Positions 8,375-16,701 of a stretch of DNA of 54,263 bases are shown piece after piece (the first letter of the stretch is position 1; the number at the start of each line of letters is the position of its first letter). The stretch comes from JACQKA01 sp964462785 (GTDB taxonomy: Bacteria; Patescibacteriota; Minisyncoccia; Phycocordibacterales; UBA2100). The position numbers were made by a program, and so were the translations under genes. Below the pieces are notes generated by a model. The model made no database searches and was not told where the DNA came from. It worked only from the letters and a program-made list of their open reading frames with translations. Where the stretch lies: NCBI GenBank assembly GCA_964462785.1, contig CAYWZA010000006.1, positions 1 to 54,263 on the forward strand, given 5' to 3'.

Positions 8375-8508
8375 AAACAAAACCGCCTCCTTTTCCATAC
8401 CCACCCCTTTTAATTTCGTCGCACAGCGACGCCATTTTTTCCCGCCACCTTTTGCGGCATCGCTTCGCGATGCCGCCCTCACGCGGGAAGAAGTTTCACT
8501 TTGTGACC
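8373..8508 (-). repeat. 136-bp inverted repeat, right arm
   Basis: Exact inverted copy of 6836-6971. It is an antisense duplicate of the recombinase 3' coding region placed directly upstream of the same gene's start. Confidence 0.95.
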
Positions 8509-8744
8509 TTATTATATCTGACGCGCGAACCCACTTCGAGAAGCTGACGGCCGACTGACGCACGAGCGACCCCCGTGGTGGCGTGAACCGAACGTACACG
8601 CGCGACCACGCCCCGCCGCCTCCTCTTTTCTAGCAGAGGAGCCCGACACCCCATCCCTTTTCCTCATATTCATTTATTTTCGCCCCCAAAATCGAAATGA
8701 TGCAAAGGGTGGGGTGCGGGCTCTTCTGTCTGAAAGAGGCGTGC
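8500..8744 (-). repeat. R1 dispersed repeat, copy C
   Basis: 245 bp, inverted relative to B and D and nearly identical to D (11520-11766). It runs from the GGTCACAAA edge through TATAAT and the TCTCGAAG block to GCACGCC. The remaining ~50 nt to the next gene hold nothing recognisable. Short ORFs read across it are repeat translations, not genes. Confidence 0.92.
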
Positions 8745-8794
8745 GGGGCCGCAGCGGGTTGACAGATCATCCGCCAGGACTTGTTGGTAGCCCA

Positions 8795-9592
8795 CTAGGA
8801 AATCCGTTCCGCGACAAAGTTCGTTGTGTAGAAAATCTCGTACCGTTCATCGTACCGGATCGGAACAAGACCATCCTTAACGATGCGATAGAATCGAAAT
8901 TCCTTCCCTAAGATATCAAAAAAATCTTTCAAATAAGTGCGTGCAGCCAGGTTCGTCCTCCCGAATTCAAACTGAATGTATGAAATGCGTTTTTGGGCAA
9001 GCATTTTCTGCGCGCCAAGAAGCACATCATACTCACAACCCTCTACGTCCAGTTTCATAAAATCTATGTGCTCTATGTGCTCGCGTGAACAAAAGTCATC
9101 AAGCGTCTCTACAGAAACCTCCTCTTTCTGCTTCAGGTGTATGCCCCGATGTTCGACATCCTGCTTATACATGCTCGTCAGTCCTGTCTCGTTGTCAGCG
9201 GCGTACATCATTTTTTCTTCCCCCTTTTTTCCTAATGCTAGCCGTTGTAGCATCACATTGGTGTTCCCGCTAAAACGGTCAGAGAGACGACCAAACGTCT
9301 CTCGCACAGGCTCAAAAGCATATATGCGAGCAGCACGCGCTCCGAACACAGAAAGGAGTGCCTCTGTGTAATCACCCTCGTTGGCTCCAACATCGAAAAG
9401 GACGGACGGATGTCCGCCCATTTTTCGTTTTATCTCCTCAAGAGCCGGTATCTCACCGCTCGTCGCTACCTGAGCGGCGGGCTTGCCGATGTTCATTGCA
9501 ATCAATATGTAGCCATGCATCCAATCAAAGAGCCGCTGGAATCTCTTTTTCCCGCTTATTGTCTTTCCGAGCCGGATCAGAATTTTCCTCAT
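8795..9592 (-). CDS. FkbM-family methyltransferase
   Basis: 265 residues. The SAM-binding motif I region reads VLFDVGANEGDYTEAL, followed by YAFEPV and DFMKLDVEGCEYDVLLGA, which is the FkbM-type order. The family O-methylates sugars or other small acceptors, often on surface polysaccharide. It is cargo between R1 copies C and D, next to a large exported protein. The start is ATG 9592, 8 nt after a consensus -10, so the message is probably leaderless. Confidence 0.88.
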   Translation of the reverse strand: MRKILIRLGKTISGKKRFQRLFDWMHGYILIAMNIGKPAAQVATSGEIPALEEIKRKMGGHPSVLFDVGANEGDYTEALLSVFGARAARIYAFEPVRETFGRLSDRFSGNTNVMLQRLALGKKGEEKMMYAADNETGLTSMYKQDVEHRGIHLKQKEEVSVETLDDFCSREHIEHIDFMKLDVEGCEYDVLLGAQKMLAQKRISYIQFEFGRTNLAARTYLKDFFDILGKEFRFYRIVKDGLVPIRYDERYEIFYTTNFVAERIS

Positions 9593-9600
9593 TGTTCGTC

Positions 9601-9629
9601 ATTATACACTGCTCAAAGGCCGACATCAA
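9601..9629 (-). promoter_or_regulatory. Promoter of the FkbM methyltransferase
   Basis: TTGATG (9624-9629), a 17 bp spacer and TATAAT (9601-9606) lie 8 nt from the ATG. The -35 overlaps the U-tract of the upstream terminator. Confidence 0.65.
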
Positions 9630-9652
9630 AAAACCGGACTGTTCGGTCCGGC
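9627..9652 (-). terminator. Intrinsic terminator of the surface-protein gene
   Basis: On the minus strand CCGGAC, a 6 nt loop and GTCCGG are followed by TTTTTT. It lies ~35 nt downstream of the stop at 9687. Confidence 0.8.
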
Positions 9653-9686
9653 CTTTTGACGCTACTGTCGCTTGCCAATTTAATTG

Positions 9687-11345
9687 CTAATTTGCTGGAG
9701 CAAGGGAAAGAAGTTGGATGCCAGAACGCGAACTGTTACCTGTGAAGCCAAGTGTGACGCTTCCTGCTGGATGCTTGGGACCATTAGAGTCGGACACTGC
9801 GATTTCCGCAGTGAAGGCTGTCCGATGATCTTGCGCGCGCATTGTTCCCGGCGATGCTGTCATACCGCCAGTTTCTTGATCCATAGTTCCAAATGCAACA
9901 ACCCATGCGTTGTCAGCGTTCGTGGTGACCGAATCAGAGATTGAAGTCACGAAACTCCCGCCGGATTCTGCAAAGTGGTCGGCATCAGGGAAACCGACTT
10001 GTGCAACGCCCGTATAGGAAGCCGATACGCCCATCACCCCGTTTGCGTCCGCAGAGAATGTACAGGTAAGCGTGTGTGACCCCACAGTTGGAGCATAAAG
10101 GTAGTAAACCCGGATAGGTCCCCATGAAGTTACTACATTATTCCCCCAGTTAGTCATTGCTACTCCATTGTAGGTGCAGGAATCGGGAGCAAATGGCGTT
10201 CCCTCAAGAGCAGCAAGCAGGATTCCATTATCGCTACTATTTACCACGTGTGTCCAGCTGATTGATGACCCACTATTGTTTGCTCCGTGGCCGCTGCTAT
10301 CAAAGGCAATTTCTGCAGGAGGCGGAACAACTGTAAGCGTCACACTTTGCGTGACCGTCCCACCCGCCCCATTGCAGGTGAGAACGTATGTGATGGAAGT
10401 CGTCCCGGTTGGGGTTACGACCTCCGCGCCGTCAACGCTTTTTGTGCCGGACCAACCGTTAGACGCGGTGCATGAATCGGCATATGTAGAATCCCATGTG
10501 AGCGTAGAAGTGGCATCCGATAGACTGCCCTCATGAACTGTTGTTGGGCTGGCAGAGAACGTAAGGGTCGGCGGTGCTGGTCGGAAGGCAATCTGCTGCG
10601 CGGCCCAGTATTTTGCTTTATTGCCGCCGCTTATCGCCGATGATTTGCTGCCTACAACGCCCGCTGTTGCCTGAATCACTTCATCTTGTGCCATCGCCGG
10701 CCCGTAGGGCGTGTTAGCAGTGTCAAACTTTTCTGTCATTCCTGACGACGTAGTAAAGTACGTGCCAGCATGATTGGACTTGCCTTCATCCACTGCGAAT
10801 ATCGCAACTATCTGCTCATTTGCAGCAGTAATCGTAATTTCTGACGTAGTCGCTGTTGTTCCCAATCCAATATTCCCAGCTGCTACATCAATAGGCGCTG
10901 CTCCAATCACCCCTCCGTATGCGGTAATACCTCCTTCGGCTGTTGTTTGCCCATCTATAACCCATGTGTAGGTACTCGGCTCCGAAGCCCCGGCAATCTT
11001 CCAGTAAGAAACAAGAGCGATGTTCACATCATTGTTGGTGCGCTCAATTTGCGCCCATCCCGAGGGGACTGTGCTTATGACAGCAGCACTCCCGCCATGT
11101 ACTGCGATGCTGGCGAGCATCAAATCACCCACTACTACAGTTGGTTTCGCAATGGCGATCTGTGTCGTCGTCACCTGAGTTGAATGGGCTGTTTCGTAAT
11201 CGCCGGAAATAATCGTTGCAAATGCAACAGCGCTGATACAGAGCACGCTACCTGTTACGAACGCAGCAACGAGTCCCCAATGCAAATATACGAGCGATGT
11301 GAGTGATCTGTTCATAAAAAACATGCGAGCGAATAATGCTTGCAT
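9687..11345 (-). CDS. Large exported surface protein with duplicated beta domain and Ig-like domain
   Basis: 552 residues from the ATG at 11345, chosen because GGAGG lies 9 nt upstream. A signal/anchor near residues ~20-45 ends around AVAFA. A ~200-residue beta-rich domain (GDLMLASIAVHG ... YWKIAGAS) is followed by an Ig-like domain with LTWDSTYADSCTASNGWSG and LTCNGAGG, a type common in CPR surface proteins. A second domain (~350-550) resembles the first in pattern (GILLAALEG ... YYLYAPT ... TGVAQVG). It probably acts in cell-surface display or attachment. It shares a block with the FkbM enzyme. Confidence 0.75.
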   Translation of the reverse strand: MQALFARMFFMNRSLTSLVYLHWGLVAAFVTGSVLCISAVAFATIISGDYETAHSTQVTTTQIAIAKPTVVVGDLMLASIAVHGGSAAVISTVPSGWAQIERTNNDVNIALVSYWKIAGASEPSTYTWVIDGQTTAEGGITAYGGVIGAAPIDVAAGNIGLGTTATTSEITITAANEQIVAIFAVDEGKSNHAGTYFTTSSGMTEKFDTANTPYGPAMAQDEVIQATAGVVGSKSSAISGGNKAKYWAAQQIAFRPAPPTLTFSASPTTVHEGSLSDATSTLTWDSTYADSCTASNGWSGTKSVDGAEVVTPTGTTSITYVLTCNGAGGTVTQSVTLTVVPPPAEIAFDSSGHGANNSGSSISWTHVVNSSDNGILLAALEGTPFAPDSCTYNGVAMTNWGNNVVTSWGPIRVYYLYAPTVGSHTLTCTFSADANGVMGVSASYTGVAQVGFPDADHFAESGGSFVTSISDSVTTNADNAWVVAFGTMDQETGGMTASPGTMRAQDHRTAFTAEIAVSDSNGPKHPAGSVTLGFTGNSSRSGIQLLSLAPAN

Positions 11346-11433
11346 GATACCATGCCTCCGGTTTGCAACCACTTACCCCCCAATAGTGCTACAATCTCTG
11401 CACGCCTGACACCGCGCCCAATAAGAGAAATAT

Positions 11434-11525
11434 GCGTGCCCGCCCCTCCCCACCACCTCCGCCCCCACAGCCGTTCGCACTGGCAGTGCGCGGCGCGACG
11501 GGGGTGCGGAGAGGGGCGGGCACGC
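11434..11525. repeat. GC-rich long hairpin at the left edge of R1 copy D
   Basis: Perfect 15 bp arms GCGTGCCCGCCCCTC and complement, with further pairing inside (CTCCGCCCCCAC against GGGGGTGCGGAG). The right arm runs into the R1 start GCACGCC. It looks like a structural end of the repeat or a strong bidirectional terminator. Confidence 0.6.
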
Positions 11526-11766
11526 CTCTTTCAGACAGAAGAGCCCGTACACCCCACCCTTTGCATCATTTCGATTTTGGGGGCGAAAATAAATGAATAT
11601 GAGGAAAAGGGATGGGGTGTCGGGCTCCTCTGCTAGAAAAGAGGAGGCGGCGGGGCGTGGTCGCGCGTGTACGTTCGGTTCACGCCACCACGGGGGTCGC
11701 TCGTGCGTCAGTCGGCCGTCAGCTTCTCGAAGTGGGTTCGCGCGTCAGATATAATAAGGTCACAAA
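11520..11766 (+). repeat. R1 dispersed repeat, copy D
   Basis: 247 bp, direct with B and inverted to C. It ends in TATAATAAGGTCACAAA. No gene is present between 11346 and 11941; the space is filled by hairpins, this repeat and GGTCAC-bounded pieces. Confidence 0.92.
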
Positions 11767-11914
11767 CGACAAAAACACCTGCCCTGCGGCAGGTTTTGTG
11801 CGTTTGTGACCGCCGGAGCGATGTCGCGGAGCGACCGCGAGGCGTGACCCGCGGCACTTAGTTTTCTGGAGCACGAAGTGCGAACAGAAAAATTAGTGAC
11901 CGCCAGGTCACAAA
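11758..11914. repeat. Cluster of GGTCAC edges and mini hairpins
   Basis: GGTCACAAACG (11758-11768) and its complement (11801-11811) bound a 54 bp miniature unit with a CCTGCC/GGCAGG hairpin, mimicking the edges of the recombinase-2 unit. A further hairpin TTTTCTG...CAGAAAA encloses GAGCACGAAGTGC (11866-11895). GTGACC-GCCA-GGTCAC (11897-11912) is another dyad. I read this as accumulated recombination-site debris. Confidence 0.5.
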
Positions 11915-11941
11915 GCAAAAATGAGTGTATACTATTCGTGT

Positions 11942-12148
11942 ATGGCAGAAAGTAAGGGTGGCGGGGGTGGTGGCATGGATCTCATGACTTTTCTTGTGGG
12001 GCTCATTCTCATTGGAGCACTCGCCCAAACGGGTTATACACAGATCAAGAAGATTGCTTTGCCAGCAGAAGAAGCACCTGCCCAACAAACTGCCACATCA
12101 ACTGAATCAACGAGCGAAACCGCAGATACTTCGAGTATCGAACGCTAG
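11942..12148 (+). CDS. Small single-span membrane protein
   Basis: 68 residues: a Gly-rich N-terminus (MAESKGGGGGG), one hydrophobic helix (~13-30) and a low-complexity Thr/Ser/Glu tail. Function is unknown. TATACT lies 8 nt before the ATG, suggesting a leaderless message. An upstream in-frame ATG (11921) lies before the -10 and is unlikely. Its stop overlaps the stop of the convergent gene in CTAG. Confidence 0.6.
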   Translation: MAESKGGGGGGMDLMTFLVGLILIGALAQTGYTQIKKIALPAEEAPAQQTATSTESTSETADTSSIER

Positions 12149-12504
12149 TGCTCTTTCCAAGGGCCCTCGCGTTTAGCAAGTGCAAGCGCCATCACGTACG
12201 CTGCGTGATCAGCGGCATCACCCCAAGCAACCTCTTTGGCGAGAATTGCCTGGTTATTTTGTGCAATTTTCTCACATAACTTTGTGCAGCTTCCGTTCAC
12301 TCCGCATGTCTGAAAATCCTTCTTGTAACTATCGAATATTACCGCAAATGTCGAATTATTTTCCAGCGCTTTCTTTGCGTGATTAAGATTTTCGTTGACT
12401 TTGTCTTGGAAACCCTTTCCCACCGCCTCACCCCTCAGTAATTGCTCAAGTGGGTTTTTCTTTGGGTTGCTATTAAAATTGTTCAGCGCATTCATGTTTA
12501 CCAT
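12145..12504 (-). CDS. Hypothetical soluble protein
   Basis: 119 residues, with a second start nine nt downstream (12495). It is hydrophilic and helical, with three Cys in CGVNGSCTKLC and a conserved-looking AWGDAADHAAYVMALALAK near the C-terminus. I recognise no family. It converges on the preceding membrane protein with overlapping stops. Confidence 0.6.
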   Translation of the reverse strand: MVNMNALNNFNSNPKKNPLEQLLRGEAVGKGFQDKVNENLNHAKKALENNSTFAVIFDSYKKDFQTCGVNGSCTKLCEKIAQNNQAILAKEVAWGDAADHAAYVMALALAKREGPWKEH

Positions 12505-12555
12505 AATGCATATATGATACACCCCCGCTTTTCCTCGGCAAGAACCAATTGTTTG

Positions 12556-12583
12556 TTGCGAAAAGTTGAAAAATAAGGATAAT
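12556..12583 (+). promoter_or_regulatory. Promoter of tRNA-Val-tsaD
   Basis: TTGCGA (12556-12561), a 16 bp spacer and GATAAT (12578-12583) place the start about 5 nt before the tRNA. Confidence 0.55.
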
Positions 12584-12595
12584 ACAGCGTTGTAG

Positions 12596-12668
12596 GGGCG
12601 GTTAGCTCAGCTGGTAGAGCATGTCTTTGACGTAGACAGGGTCAGAGGTTCGAGTCCTCTACCGCCCA
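12596..12668 (+). tRNA. tRNA-Val (GAC)
   Basis: Full cloverleaf: acceptor GGGCGGT/ACCGCCC, anticodon loop TTGACGT, T-loop TTCGAGT, discriminator A. CCA is not encoded. Only 4 nt separate its 3' end from the tsaD start codon. Confidence 0.95.
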
Positions 12669-12672
12669 CAAA

Positions 12673-13845
12673 ATGAAAATCCTAGCCATAGAAACCAGCT
12701 GCGATGAGACGGCTGTCTGTATCATTGATGATGAAAGTGATGCAGCGCACGAGCGTGTGCGTTTTTCGATATCAGGGAATGCACTCTATTCGCAGGTAGA
12801 AACGCATCGCCCGTATGGCGGCGTGTTCCCTAATCTGGCAAAGCGCGAGCATGCAAAGAATCTTGTGCCGATACTCACTGCTGCGCTTGAGCAGGCGGAC
12901 ATGCTCTCCTCCATTGATCGCCCCGAGATCGATCGAGCGACGCTCGATATGATTAAGGAAATATTAGAGCGCGAAGAGGGATTGTTTGCACAGCTTCTGA
13001 TGTTCTTTGCGCAGTATCAACGCCCGTCGATTGATGCGATCGCCGTCACGGTGGGCCCTGGCTTGGAGCCGGCGCTGTGGGTGGGCGTTAATTTTGCAAA
13101 AGCGCTTGCGGTCGCGTGGGGCCTCCCTGTGGTGCCGGTTAATCATATGGAGGGGCACATCGTGGTCTCGCTCGTGCGTGGCGATGAGATCGGTGCGCCG
13201 AAATTTCCCGCGCTCGCGCTCCTTATATCAGGCGGGCACACCGAGCTCATACACGTGCACGACTGGTTTCAATACGAAAAGATCGGGCAAACTCGCGACG
13301 ACGCCGTGGGCGAGGCGTTTGATAAAGTGGCGCGACTCTTGGGATTGCCCTATCCGGGCGGTCCGGAAATATCGCGACTTGCAAAAGAAGCACGCGAGAA
13401 AAATATCCCTTCACCTTTCCCACTCCCACGCGGGATGATCGGCAGCGGAGATTTGGATTTCTCCTTTTCGGGATTGAAAACTGCTGTTCGCCGCGAACTC
13501 GAAAAGCACGGTTCGCTTACCGACGACGATCGGCGCGGTATTTCGCGCGAGTTTGAAGATGCGGTTGCGGATGTGTTTGTGGCGAAAGTGCGCGCTGCGA
13601 TTGAGCAGACAGACGCGCGCACATTCATCGTGGGTGGCGGTGTTGCGGCGAATGATCACATCAAGCAAGAGCTGAGCGACATGATTGAAAAGGATTTTCC
13701 CGAAGTGGAGATACGCGTATGCCCTGCTGAGCGTGCGACCGACAACGCGCTCATGATTGCTCTTGCCGGAGCTCTCCGCGCGCGCCACGGCGACTTTGCG
13801 AAACCGGAAGCACTGTATGCAGACGGCAACTTTTCCCTTGCTTAA
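12673..13845 (+). CDS. tsaD: tRNA N6-adenosine threonylcarbamoyltransferase
   Basis: 390 residues. It opens MKILAIETSCDETAVCI and has the metal-binding HMEGH motif, SGGHTELI and a C-terminal PAERATDNALMIA. With partner proteins it transfers the threonylcarbamoyl group to A37 of ANN-decoding tRNAs (t6A). It is ~50 residues longer than usual because of an inserted helical segment (~78-120, including ILEREEGLFAQLLMFF), seen in CPR forms. There is no room for a ribosome site except inside tRNA-Val, so 3' processing of the tRNA would leave a nearly leaderless tsaD message. Confidence 0.97.
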   Translation: MKILAIETSCDETAVCIIDDESDAAHERVRFSISGNALYSQVETHRPYGGVFPNLAKREHAKNLVPILTAALEQADMLSSIDRPEIDRATLDMIKEILEREEGLFAQLLMFFAQYQRPSIDAIAVTVGPGLEPALWVGVNFAKALAVAWGLPVVPVNHMEGHIVVSLVRGDEIGAPKFPALALLISGGHTELIHVHDWFQYEKIGQTRDDAVGEAFDKVARLLGLPYPGGPEISRLAKEAREKNIPSPFPLPRGMIGSGDLDFSFSGLKTAVRRELEKHGSLTDDDRRGISREFEDAVADVFVAKVRAAIEQTDARTFIVGGGVAANDHIKQELSDMIEKDFPEVEIRVCPAERATDNALMIALAGALRARHGDFAKPEALYADGNFSLA

Positions 13846-13861
13846 ACAGTGCCCTTAAAAA

Positions 13862-13870
13862 TGCTACGAT
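13862..13870 (+). promoter_or_regulatory. Extended -10 before valS
   Basis: TGC-TACGAT lies 10 nt before the valS ATG. It may supplement read-through from the tRNA-Val promoter. Confidence 0.4.
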
Positions 13871-13880
13871 AGGCAGACAT

Positions 13881-16058
13881 ATGCCTGAAAAACCCGCAAT
13901 ACCTGAAGCATTCCTCAAGCCCTACAACCCCGCCGAGGAGGAGCCGGCAATGAACGCCCTTTGGGGCGATAGCGGATATGCCAATCCGGATACCATGATT
14001 GAAAAAGGGCTCACTGACCCCGATGCCGAGCCCTACACCATCGTTCTCCCCCCGCCAAACGTCACTGGCACTCTCCATATGGGTCATGCGGCAATGCTTG
14101 CGATTGAAGACATCCTCATTCGCTACGCGCGCATGCAAGGCAAAAAAACTGTATGGATCCCGGGCACGGATAGCGCGGCAATCGCGACGCAATCGAAGGT
14201 GGAGAAAGAAGTGTACAAAAAGGAAGGAAAATCACGGCATGATCTTGGTCGCGAGGAGCTGCTGCACCGGATTGATACGTTTACCGAGGAGAGCAAAAGC
14301 ACCATCATCAATCAAGTGCGTGCGTTGGGAGCATCGCTCGATTGGAGTCGCTATGCATACACACTCGATGAAGCCCGCTACCGCGCAGTTATGGAGGCGT
14401 TTGTGCGGATGTATAACGCAGGGCTCATTTATCGCGGCGACCGTATTGTGAATTGGGATCCAAAGGGGCAAACGACCATCTCTGATGATGAAATTGTCTA
14501 CGAAGAGCGCGCCGCCAAACTCTATACATTCAAATATTCAAAAGACTTCCCTATTTCGATCTCTACTACGCGCCCCGAAACGAAAGTTGGTGACACTGCA
14601 GTGGCAGTGCATCCCGACGACGAACGCTATCAGCAATTCGTCGGCAAAGAATACGACGCGGTATTCTGCGACGTGCCCATTCATATCAAAATTGTCGCTG
14701 ATCCAAACGTCGAGAAAGATTTCGGCACAGGCGCTTTGGGTGTCACCCCTGCGCACAGCCATGCCGATTGGGAAATAGCAGATCGTCATAACCTTCAGCG
14801 CCCGCAGGTCATCAATGAATTCGCAAAAATGACCGTCGAAGGGCGCTTGCACGGCAAGAAAACAAAAGATGCACACGAAGAAATCGTTGCGTGGCTCAAG
14901 GAGCAGGGGTTGCTCGAAAAGGAGGAGAACATCACTCAGCGCGTCTCAACAGCAGAACGCACCGGCGGCATCGTGGAGCCACTCCCGAAACGCCAGTGGT
15001 TTGTCGCAGTGAATACGCGGGCGCAATTTCCCGACGGCAAAGAACGCACGCTCAAAGAGTGGATGCGCGAAGCGGTGGAAAGTGGACAAACAAAAATTGC
15101 ACCCGAGCGTTTTGAAAAGGTGTATTACCATTGGATCGACAATCTGCGCGACTGGTGCATCTCGCGGCAAATTTGGTTTGGGCACAGGATCCCGGTCTGG
15201 TACCGCAACGGCGAGACGTATGTGGGCGTTTCAGCGCCAACGGGAGATGGCTGGGAACAAGATCCTGACACGCTCGACACGTGGTTCTCTTCCGGACTCT
15301 GGACTTTCTCAACACTTGGCTGGCCGGAAGAAACAGCAGATTTAAAAACATACCACCCGACAGCCGTGCTCGAGACCGGCTACGACATTCTTTTTTTCTG
15401 GGTTGCGCGCATGATCCTCATGTCGGGCTTCCTCGTGGGGCAAGTGCCATTTCGGCAGGTGTATCTCCACGGGCTCGTACGCGATGCACAGGGGCGCAAG
15501 ATGTCTAAATCCCTAGGCAACATCATCGATCCCCTGGAGATGGTGCAAAAATACGGCGCAGACGCGACGCGCCTTTCGCTCATCATCGGTGCCGCCCCTG
15601 GAATGGACCTGAAGCTGTCTGAAGACCGCGTGCGCGGCTACAAGCACTTTGCAAACAAAGTGTGGAACATCACCCGCTTCGTGCTGGAAAACACGAACGA
15701 TGCTGACATGAACGCCCCCATCACGGATGCCGATACAGCACTGCTGAACGAAGCACATGTGCTTGCACGCGACACAGCTCTCAATATAGAAAAATTCCGC
15801 CTCGATCTTGCCGCTGATGCTGTCTATCACTACGTATGGGACCGCTTCGCTGCAGTGATACTCGAAGAATCAAAGCTGATTCTTAAAGAAGGCGCTCCCG
15901 ACGCGCGCGCATCGCGGCAACGCATGCTCTACGAAATTCTTATCATTTCCCTCAAGCTCCTCCATCCTTTCATGCCGTTCGTCACCGAGGCAATCTGGCA
16001 AAAACTCCCGCGCAAAGACGCCGATTTGCTCATGGTTGCTACATGGTCACGCGCTTAG
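13881..16058 (+). CDS. valS: Valyl-tRNA synthetase, short form
   Basis: 725 residues against ~880-950 in most bacteria. It has PPPNVTGTLHMGH (class I HIGH motif, 66-69), an editing domain (~185-350, ISTTRPETKVGDTAVAVHP) and KMSKS near residue 540. The C-terminal anticodon domain ends without the usual coiled-coil arm, as in streamlined CPR enzymes. It charges tRNA-Val; the cognate tRNA-Val(GAC) gene lies in the same cluster, upstream of tsaD. Confidence 0.97.
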   Translation: MPEKPAIPEAFLKPYNPAEEEPAMNALWGDSGYANPDTMIEKGLTDPDAEPYTIVLPPPNVTGTLHMGHAAMLAIEDILIRYARMQGKKTVWIPGTDSAAIATQSKVEKEVYKKEGKSRHDLGREELLHRIDTFTEESKSTIINQVRALGASLDWSRYAYTLDEARYRAVMEAFVRMYNAGLIYRGDRIVNWDPKGQTTISDDEIVYEERAAKLYTFKYSKDFPISISTTRPETKVGDTAVAVHPDDERYQQFVGKEYDAVFCDVPIHIKIVADPNVEKDFGTGALGVTPAHSHADWEIADRHNLQRPQVINEFAKMTVEGRLHGKKTKDAHEEIVAWLKEQGLLEKEENITQRVSTAERTGGIVEPLPKRQWFVAVNTRAQFPDGKERTLKEWMREAVESGQTKIAPERFEKVYYHWIDNLRDWCISRQIWFGHRIPVWYRNGETYVGVSAPTGDGWEQDPDTLDTWFSSGLWTFSTLGWPEETADLKTYHPTAVLETGYDILFFWVARMILMSGFLVGQVPFRQVYLHGLVRDAQGRKMSKSLGNIIDPLEMVQKYGADATRLSLIIGAAPGMDLKLSEDRVRGYKHFANKVWNITRFVLENTNDADMNAPITDADTALLNEAHVLARDTALNIEKFRLDLAADAVYHYVWDRFAAVILEESKLILKEGAPDARASRQRMLYEILIISLKLLHPFMPFVTEAIWQKLPRKDADLLMVATWSRA

Positions 16059-16099
16059 AGCCCACCTTGGTACCGAGCGATTTGCGTATCCAAAAACCA

Positions 16100-16130
16100 T
16101 TGACATACTTTTTTGGTGTTGTATTATAAT
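16100..16130 (+). promoter_or_regulatory. Consensus promoter of the 181-aa gene
   Basis: TTGACA (16100-16105) and TATAAT (16125-16130) are 19 bp apart; TATTAT at 16122-16127 gives 16 bp. It is followed by GGGAGG 6 nt before the ATG. This SD-led style differs from the leaderless neighbours. Confidence 0.7.
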
Positions 16131-16155
16131 CTCAGATTAGCTTGGGAGGTCCATC

Positions 16156-16701
16156 ATGCGGCTATTGTTCCGCGTTGTCTGTGAACTCGTGTATGGGGGG
16201 TGTGCTGTGCTGGGTGCTATCGTAATTTCAATATTATTTTACGAATACTACCTTGGACACTCATTACCCGCCGCGCAGAAGTCTGCGCTATCAGAACTTA
16301 CAGACCTGCTTGGATGTAGCGGCGATCCGTGCGTGATACGAAACAATACCGGTGGTAGCATTGCTGACTTTAACAAAATCTTGCACCGGACAGGTCCTGA
16401 TGCGGTAAAGAATTTCATCGTCGATGGTTACTGTGCATCAGCGTGCGCATACTTGGCGGACAAGGCACGCCCGCGAATATGCATCACGAAAAAGGCCGTC
16501 TTTCAGTTCCATAAGGCGCGAACTGTCGGAAGGTATCCAGTATATCTCGACCCGATACATTCGACCGACATTCAGTCATGGGTGACCAAACGCGGTGGAT
16601 ACCCATACGATGTCACATTGGACATGCATTACGCTCAGGCAAGAAAATTTTGGCGAACATGCACCGCTGATGAGATATCAAAAATCAAACCCGCTCACTA
16701 G
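16156..16701 (+). CDS. Membrane-anchored ClpP/crotonase-fold-like protein
   Basis: 181 residues with an N-terminal anchor (~6-30) and an extracytoplasmic domain. NNTGGSIADFNKIL and VDGYCASACAYLADKARPRICI then VFQFHKA follow the pattern of periplasmic ClpP-like predicted proteins, where a Ser within CASAC would be the nucleophile. Paired Cys suggest disulfides. Proteolytic activity is inference. It is a single-gene unit with its own consensus promoter, strong SD and terminator, which looks unlike nearby genes and hints at transfer. Confidence 0.6.
   Translation: MRLLFRVVCELVYGGCAVLGAIVISILFYEYYLGHSLPAAQKSALSELTDLLGCSGDPCVIRNNTGGSIADFNKILHRTGPDAVKNFIVDGYCASACAYLADKARPRICITKKAVFQFHKARTVGRYPVYLDPIHSTDIQSWVTKRGGYPYDVTLDMHYAQARKFWRTCTADEISKIKPAH

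Larger units (their letters stand above)
6836..8508. mobile_element. Inverted-repeat-bounded recombinase unit (possibly invertible)
   Basis: A 1,673 bp unit consists of 136 bp perfect terminal inverted repeats around 1,401 bp carrying nearly all of recombinase 2. Both outer edges are GGTCACAAA. Such geometry fits either an inserted element or a DNA segment that can invert between identical arms. The right edge abuts R1 copy C. Confidence 0.65.

Noticed and set aside
8287..8599. Overlapping short ORFs across the 136-bp arm and R1 copy C
   Set aside because: They are readings of repeat DNA and of the antisense recombinase tail; the same peptides appear at the other repeat copies.
9410..9745. 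Plus-strand ORFs opposite the FkbM methyltransferase
   Set aside because: They run through the terminator and promoter of opposite-strand genes and show no protein-like pattern.
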